A model generated the notes under the pieces. That model saw nothing but the letters and a program-made list of their open reading frames with translations, was not told the DNA's origin and did no database searches. From contig NZ_JAUTBA010000001.1 of the NCBI RefSeq assembly GCF_030818895.1, positions 1,302,001 to 1,366,000 of the forward strand: a stretch of DNA of 64,000 nucleotides, written 5' to 3'. The translations under genes and the position numbers were made by a program. Below, piece after piece: positions 60,635 through 64,000 of this stretch. Each line of letters opens with the position of its first letter. The first letter of the stretch is position 1. The stretch comes from Sphingobacterium zeae. GTDB taxonomy: Bacteria; Bacteroidota; Bacteroidia; Sphingobacteriales; Sphingobacteriaceae.

Positions 60635-61055
60635 AATGAGCGCAAAAAGCAAAATAAGAGTATTTATCGATAATGATGAACAGCCTCTTGCGGATGTTTT
60701 TGCACCGGCTGTTTTTGAGTTAGATACACGTAAATTGACAGATGGTGATCACGTTTTAAAAATTGTTAGCAAAGACCCAAGCGGCAAAGAGGGGGTTCGT
60801 ACCATCCCTTTTGTAGTTCGTAATGGGCCAGCCATCGCAGTTGAGGGTATAAAAGAAAATGATTCGGTTGATGGTGTCGTTCCTCTTATGATTAATGCGT
60901 ATGGCAAGGGTGACCTAAAATCTTTTTTAATATCTGGAAGTGAAACACCCCAAAGTATTCCCTCTTGGGTGTGGATTATAATCATAAGCTTCGTGGGTTG
61001 GGCCTTGTACTATTTTGTTAGATATTTAGCTTCGCCTATAGCAAGTAATTTATAG
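60627..61055 (+). CDS. Ig-like protein with C-terminal membrane anchor, oxidase operon
   Basis: A 142-residue protein overlapping the preceding gene by 8 bases. The first ~105 residues are beta-rich and resemble a small Ig-like domain (DVFAPAVFELDTRKLTDGDHVLKIVSKDPSGKEG with FVVRNGPAIAV), then a single hydrophobic helix near the end (~112-133, VWIIIISFVGWALYYFVRYL). No signal peptide, so the beta domain may be cytoplasmic or exported through the C-terminal anchor. Coupled translation suggests it is an accessory subunit of the oxidase. No known family. Confidence 0.6.
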   Translation: MIKMSAKSKIRVFIDNDEQPLADVFAPAVFELDTRKLTDGDHVLKIVSKDPSGKEGVRTIPFVVRNGPAIAVEGIKENDSVDGVVPLMINAYGKGDLKSFLISGSETPQSIPSWVWIIIISFVGWALYYFVRYLASPIASNL

Positions 61056-61249
61056 AAGCAATTGTGGAGTAGATTACTGTCGGAAATTTGATTTAAAACT
61101 ACAAAGCCGCGGACACCCTATAGTTTGGTTAGCGGGGACGCAACAGTAAGTACATTCTTCCTTTTTTAACATAATATCCTTGTAAACCCGCTGTTAAACA
61201 GTTAAATTGCTTTAAATTTACTGTGAATTCGAATATAAACATAAATAAT

Positions 61250-62231
61250 ATGAACAGAAAAGCGGCATTTCTTTTAGGAATTTTGGCCTCTTGTGCATTA
61301 CCGCAAGTAACCTTTGCTAACCATTCAGTTAGAGAGGCTTTCCATTATCAACAGGATGTAGAGGGTAAAGAGCTGATAGGACGATGGGATATCGAAGTGG
61401 ATGTCAATGGTACACCTGCTCCATCCTGGTTAGAGGTGAAATTGTCGGGCTATAGAACGTTAGTTGGTCACTATGTGAGTACTTCTGGGAGTGCCCGGCC
61501 GGTTTCTCATGTGTTCTACCGAAAAAGGAAAGTTTAAGTTTTCCATCCCCCCGCAATGGGAGAGTGGTAAGATGAATTTGATTGTGGAGGGCGAACTTGT
61601 CAATGGTGTTTTGGAAGGAACAATAACAGAGCCGGATGGCAAAACATATCGCTTTAAAGGTACCCACGCTCCAGAACTAAAGCGCACCGCTGCCGTCAAA
61701 TGGGGTAAACCTATTCAGCTATTCAATGGAAAGGATCTATCCGGATGGAAAGCTACAGGTAAGACAAATCAATGGCTGGTAAAAAATGGTATTTTGACCA
61801 GTCCGCAGTCCGGATCTAACTTAGTTTCAGAACAAAAATTTGAAGATTTCAAATTACACGTTGAGTTTAAAATTCCAGCAGGAAGCAACAGTGGTGTCTA
61901 CCTGAGAGGTCGTTATGAAGTTCAGATAGAGGATAGTCCCAAGGATGCACATCCAAATGCGGTGCTTTTCGCAGGGGTATATGGCTTTTTAGCTGCCAAT
62001 GAAATGGTTAATAAAGGAGCCGGACAATGGCAAACATTCGATATTACACTTATTGGACGTCTCGTAACGGTAGTGGCAAATGGTAAGACTGTGATCTGTA
62101 ATCAAGAAATCCCGGGCATAACTGGGGGTGCATTGGATAGCAAAGAGGCAGAGCCAGGGCCGATCTATTTCCAGGGGGATCACGGCCCAGTTGAATTCCG
62201 TAAGGTGATTATTACACCAGCAATTAAGTAA
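61250..62231 (+). pseudogene. DUF1080 / 3-keto-disaccharide hydrolase-like protein, split by a one-base frameshift
   Basis: The N-part (from ATG 61250; signal MNRKAAFLLGILASCALPQVTF) ends at ...SHVFYRKRKV-stop, and the C-part (61491-62231) is the DUF1080 domain (IQLFNGKDLSGWKATGKTNQW..., SNSGVYLRGRYEVQIEDS, GPIYFQGDHGPVEFRKV). Removing one A of the AAAAA run at 61522-61526 gives FYRKGKFKFSIPPQ and one ~326-residue exported protein. DUF1080 proteins include 3-keto-glycoside hydrolases of Bacteroidota; the two halves match that family. Likely a single sequencing indel. It is separate from the oxidase operon by ~190 bases. Confidence 0.82.
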
Positions 62232-62263
62232 CAGCACATCACACTAAGGCTTCCTGAATTGCA

Positions 62264-62304
62264 TTGCCCCCAAAAAGTTAAACACTTTCTGGGGGCATTT
62301 TTAA
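62264..62304 (+). terminator. Terminator of the DUF1080 gene
   Basis: TGCCCCC / GGGGGCA inverted repeat enclosing AAAAAG...CTTTCT, then a T-rich run. It also touches the Smr gene end on the opposite strand. Confidence 0.7.
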
Positions 62305-62594
62305 ATTCCTATGACAACGACCACAATATCTTCATTCTGGTAGGATGTATAATAACGTTCAATAGATCCATTATCCTTATATTCCTTCAATTCTTCAAAA
62401 ACCATTTTCTTAAGCATTCCCTTTCCCTTACCATGAATAAACCTTATTTCGTTCATTTCCCAATAAATAGCTGCGTCTAGATTAGATCGCATAAAATCAA
62501 TGGATTCCTGTAAAAGTTCCTCTGGTGAATAATCTTCCCAATCATCAAGGAAGGCATCGGTGTGTAAGTCAACAATAGCTGAAGGTTTGCGCAT
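62301..62594 (-). CDS. Stand-alone Smr-domain protein
   Basis: A 97-residue protein with the Smr (MutS2 C-terminal) motifs: an N-terminal DLHTDAFLDDW (the 'DLHG'-like motif) and the IHGKGKGMLKK motif near residue 55, whose Gly-rich loop binds nucleic acid. The C-terminal part (YKDNGSIERYYTS then a Val/Ile-rich end) completes the fold. Smr proteins are endonucleases or ribosome-rescue factors; this tiny stand-alone form is not assigned. It is complete: the stop is at 62301. Confidence 0.8.
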   Translation of the reverse strand: MRKPSAIVDLHTDAFLDDWEDYSPEELLQESIDFMRSNLDAAIYWEMNEIRFIHGKGKGMLKKMVFEELKEYKDNGSIERYYTSYQNEDIVVVVIGI

Positions 62595-62639
62595 TTCTCA
62601 ATATTTTACGATGCTGCAAAAGTATAATAAAACGGCGAC

Positions 62640-63059
62640 TTAATAGGTGAAGTCATTTACGAAATAAATCGCTTGTGAGAATTTTTCATGCCATTTCTTG
62701 ATAATGGCTGCCATTTCATATTCTTCCTCATCGGCATGGCTGAGCATCAATGATTCGATCGACTGTAGTAACTGCTTGACGTCAAGAAAATGCCCGTCAA
62801 AATCCATGAATGCAGAAATTGTGTCACGAACCTGCAGCATCACATCATGACGAAGTGTTATCATGTCGTAACGCGAAGAAATTCTATCCAGCAACCACTC
62901 CTTTTGAAAATTGGAATCAATATGTCTGTTGCACGCCTGATTGAAAAGTAGCTCAAATTCAACGAGTTGATACTTAAGGTCATAAATAGCTTTTTGGAGC
63001 TCTTCAAAAGTGCTGATCATTTTCTCCTGCGTCTCCATATTCTTCGATACAATTGCCAT
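62640..63059 (-). CDS. Hypothetical helical protein
   Basis: A 139-residue protein, mostly helical with acidic and basic residues mixed (QKAIYDLKYQLVEFELLFNQ, then ESLMLSHADEEEYEMAAIIKKWHEKF). The end block EEEYEMAAIIKKW resembles the UVR/UvrB-C motif ('A.....YE.AA.iRD.i') by eye only. No signal or membrane segment. It may be the first gene of a two-gene run with the Smr gene (45 bases apart, same strand). Function unknown. Confidence 0.5.
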   Translation of the reverse strand: MAIVSKNMETQEKMISTFEELQKAIYDLKYQLVEFELLFNQACNRHIDSNFQKEWLLDRISSRYDMITLRHDVMLQVRDTISAFMDFDGHFLDVKQLLQSIESLMLSHADEEEYEMAAIIKKWHEKFSQAIYFVNDFTY

Positions 63060-63295
63060 GAAAATTTATTTAAAATGATATACAATTGATTTTTAGCTGT
63101 TTAAATAACAATGTCTTAGGTAAATACAAATAGGTAAGCGCAATGTTTTAACTGGTTTTAATTTGCATGCATAACTTTTACTTTTACCCCTTCTTAACCT
63201 TAATATTAGTATTCGCTAAATACAGCGAAGAGCGTAGGTTATTTGCTATTTTTTTACGTTATTCGCATAAACGAAAAATAGAATAATAAAATCAA

Positions 63296-64000
63296 ATGAG
63301 GGAAAAGGCGATTGGGAATTACCAATTAGAAATCTGTTCAAATTCTGTAGCGTCAGCTATAGAGGCTGAAAAGGGTGGGGCAACCCGCGTAGAGTTTTGT
63401 CAAAATTTAGAAAACGGGGGAACTACACCTTCGTTTGGCCAGCTACAGTTAGTACGAAAATTGGTTAACATTGGAATTCATGTGCTTATCAGGCCACGTG
63501 GAGGCGACTTCCTTTATACCGAGACTGAGGTTTTGGAAATGATCGCAGATATTGAAATATGTAAGCAGTTGGGGATGGATGGCGTTGTAATCGGTATGCT
63601 GAATGCAGATGGTACGGTCGATAAAGTCAATACCTTGCGGTTGGTTGAAGCTGCACGCCCCATGCATGTTACGTTCCATCGCGCCTTTGATCGCGTAGAA
63701 GATCCTTTCAATGCGTTGGAAGACGTTATTGATATGGGGATAGATCGTATTTTGACATCCGGTTTAAGAAATTCTGCACTCGCTGGAGTTTCATTACTCA
63801 AGGAGTTGGTTCAACAAGCCAATGGCCGTATTGTGATTATGCCTGGTGCAGGGGTCGACGCGTCTAATATCGTTCACATTTTAAAAGAAACGCGTGCAGT
63901 TGCGATACACAGTTCGGCGAAAGAGCTGCATGTATCGGATATGAATTTTAAGCAGACACAGGTTAATGGAATGGATGAAGCACAGTGGATGAGCTCAAAA
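63296..64000 (+). CDS. cutC: CutC copper-homeostasis family protein, 3' end outside window
   Basis: 235 codons visible, open to the edge. Starts at ATG 63296 and reads EICSNSVASAIEAEKGGATR then VEFCQNLENGGTTPSFG, VLIRPRGGDFLYTETEVLEMIADI, GVVIGMLNADGTVD, VTFHRAFDRVEDP, ILTSGLRNSALAG and IMPGAGVDASNI. These are the CutC family marks (TIM-barrel; 'GG.T.S.G', 'RPR.G.F', 'FHRAFD', 'LTSG'). Despite the name, the direct copper role is doubtful in several species; the barrel lacks strong metal sites. The protein should end a few dozen residues past the window. Confidence 0.95.
   Translation, partial: MREKAIGNYQLEICSNSVASAIEAEKGGATRVEFCQNLENGGTTPSFGQLQLVRKLVNIGIHVLIRPRGGDFLYTETEVLEMIADIEICKQLGMDGVVIGMLNADGTVDKVNTLRLVEAARPMHVTFHRAFDRVEDPFNALEDVIDMGIDRILTSGLRNSALAGVSLLKELVQQANGRIVIMPGAGVDASNIVHILKETRAVAIHSSAKELHVSDMNFKQTQVNGMDEAQWMSSK

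Noticed and set aside
1..64000. CRISPR arrays
   Set aside because: No series of regularly spaced identical repeats is visible; the only repeats found are two-copy tandem units and tRNA copies.

Overview
The window is a bacterial chromosome segment from the Bacteroidota, most likely the family Sphingobacteriaceae (Sphingobacterium-like). Three things point there: promoters with the Bacteroidota -7 element TAnnTTTG and a weak -33 TTG, almost no Shine-Dalgarno sequences, and family-typical genes (DUF4476, DUF4292, START-like and 'DCC' proteins, split transketolase, the gene order rplM-rpsI-rpsB-tsf). Gene density is high and most of the window is core genome. The placement is inferred from gene content only.

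Layout. 1-5.9 kb: DUF4476 protein (cut by the window edge), gabD, a DUF393 protein, ribBA, an LptF/LptG permease and a START-like protein. 5.9-6.4 kb: two identical tRNA-Met(CAU) genes. 6.6-11.7 kb: ABC exporter, acidic protein, AraC regulator, SDR reductase. 11.8-14.5 kb: rplM-rpsI-rpsB-tsf. 14.7-20.6 kb: an envelope block (TPR protein, DUF4292 lipoprotein, EnvC-like protein, TatA, LysM transglycosylase). 20.6-21.9 kb: PyrR-like phosphoribosyltransferase and an NlpC/P60 peptidase. 22.1-27.3 kb: threonine operon thrA-thrB-thrC behind a Thr/Ile-rich leader peptide and a perfect 13-bp terminator hairpin, a classic attenuator. 27.4-38.5 kb: rlmI, a fosmidomycin-resistance-type MFS transporter, a Tat-exported SGNH hydrolase, an aminotransferase, an ECF sigma/anti-sigma/Spy-like operon, split transketolase, Nfu protein and purB. 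38.2-38.9 kb: two tandem tiny lipoproteins built of heptad repeats. 39-47 kb: acyl-CoA dehydrogenase, META-domain lipoprotein, yidC, pyrG, CBM9-like protein, rplS.

47-57 kb is the accessory part. Three identical tRNA-Pro(UGG) genes with a conserved leader hairpin are spread over 4 kb. Between and beside them lie a degenerate ISL3-family element, an AT-rich lipoprotein with fresh tandem repeats, tRNA-like debris and a probable integrase fragment. Next come two divergent gene groups, cupin-sORF-thioredoxin-like (with a 2Fe-2S ferredoxin) and glyA-pyridoxal kinase-psd, closed by tRNA-Cys. 57.2-61.1 kb is an unusual cbb3 oxidase operon: CcoN with a long extra N-terminal membrane module, a CcoO-like subunit fused to a second cytochrome c domain, and two small membrane proteins. 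The window ends with a DUF1080 protein, an Smr protein, an unknown protein and cutC (cut by the window edge).

Four otherwise intact genes (aminotransferase, sigma factor, META lipoprotein, DUF1080 protein) are each broken by exactly one base in a short homopolymer. This looks more like sequencing error than gene decay. The corrected reading frames are given in the entries.
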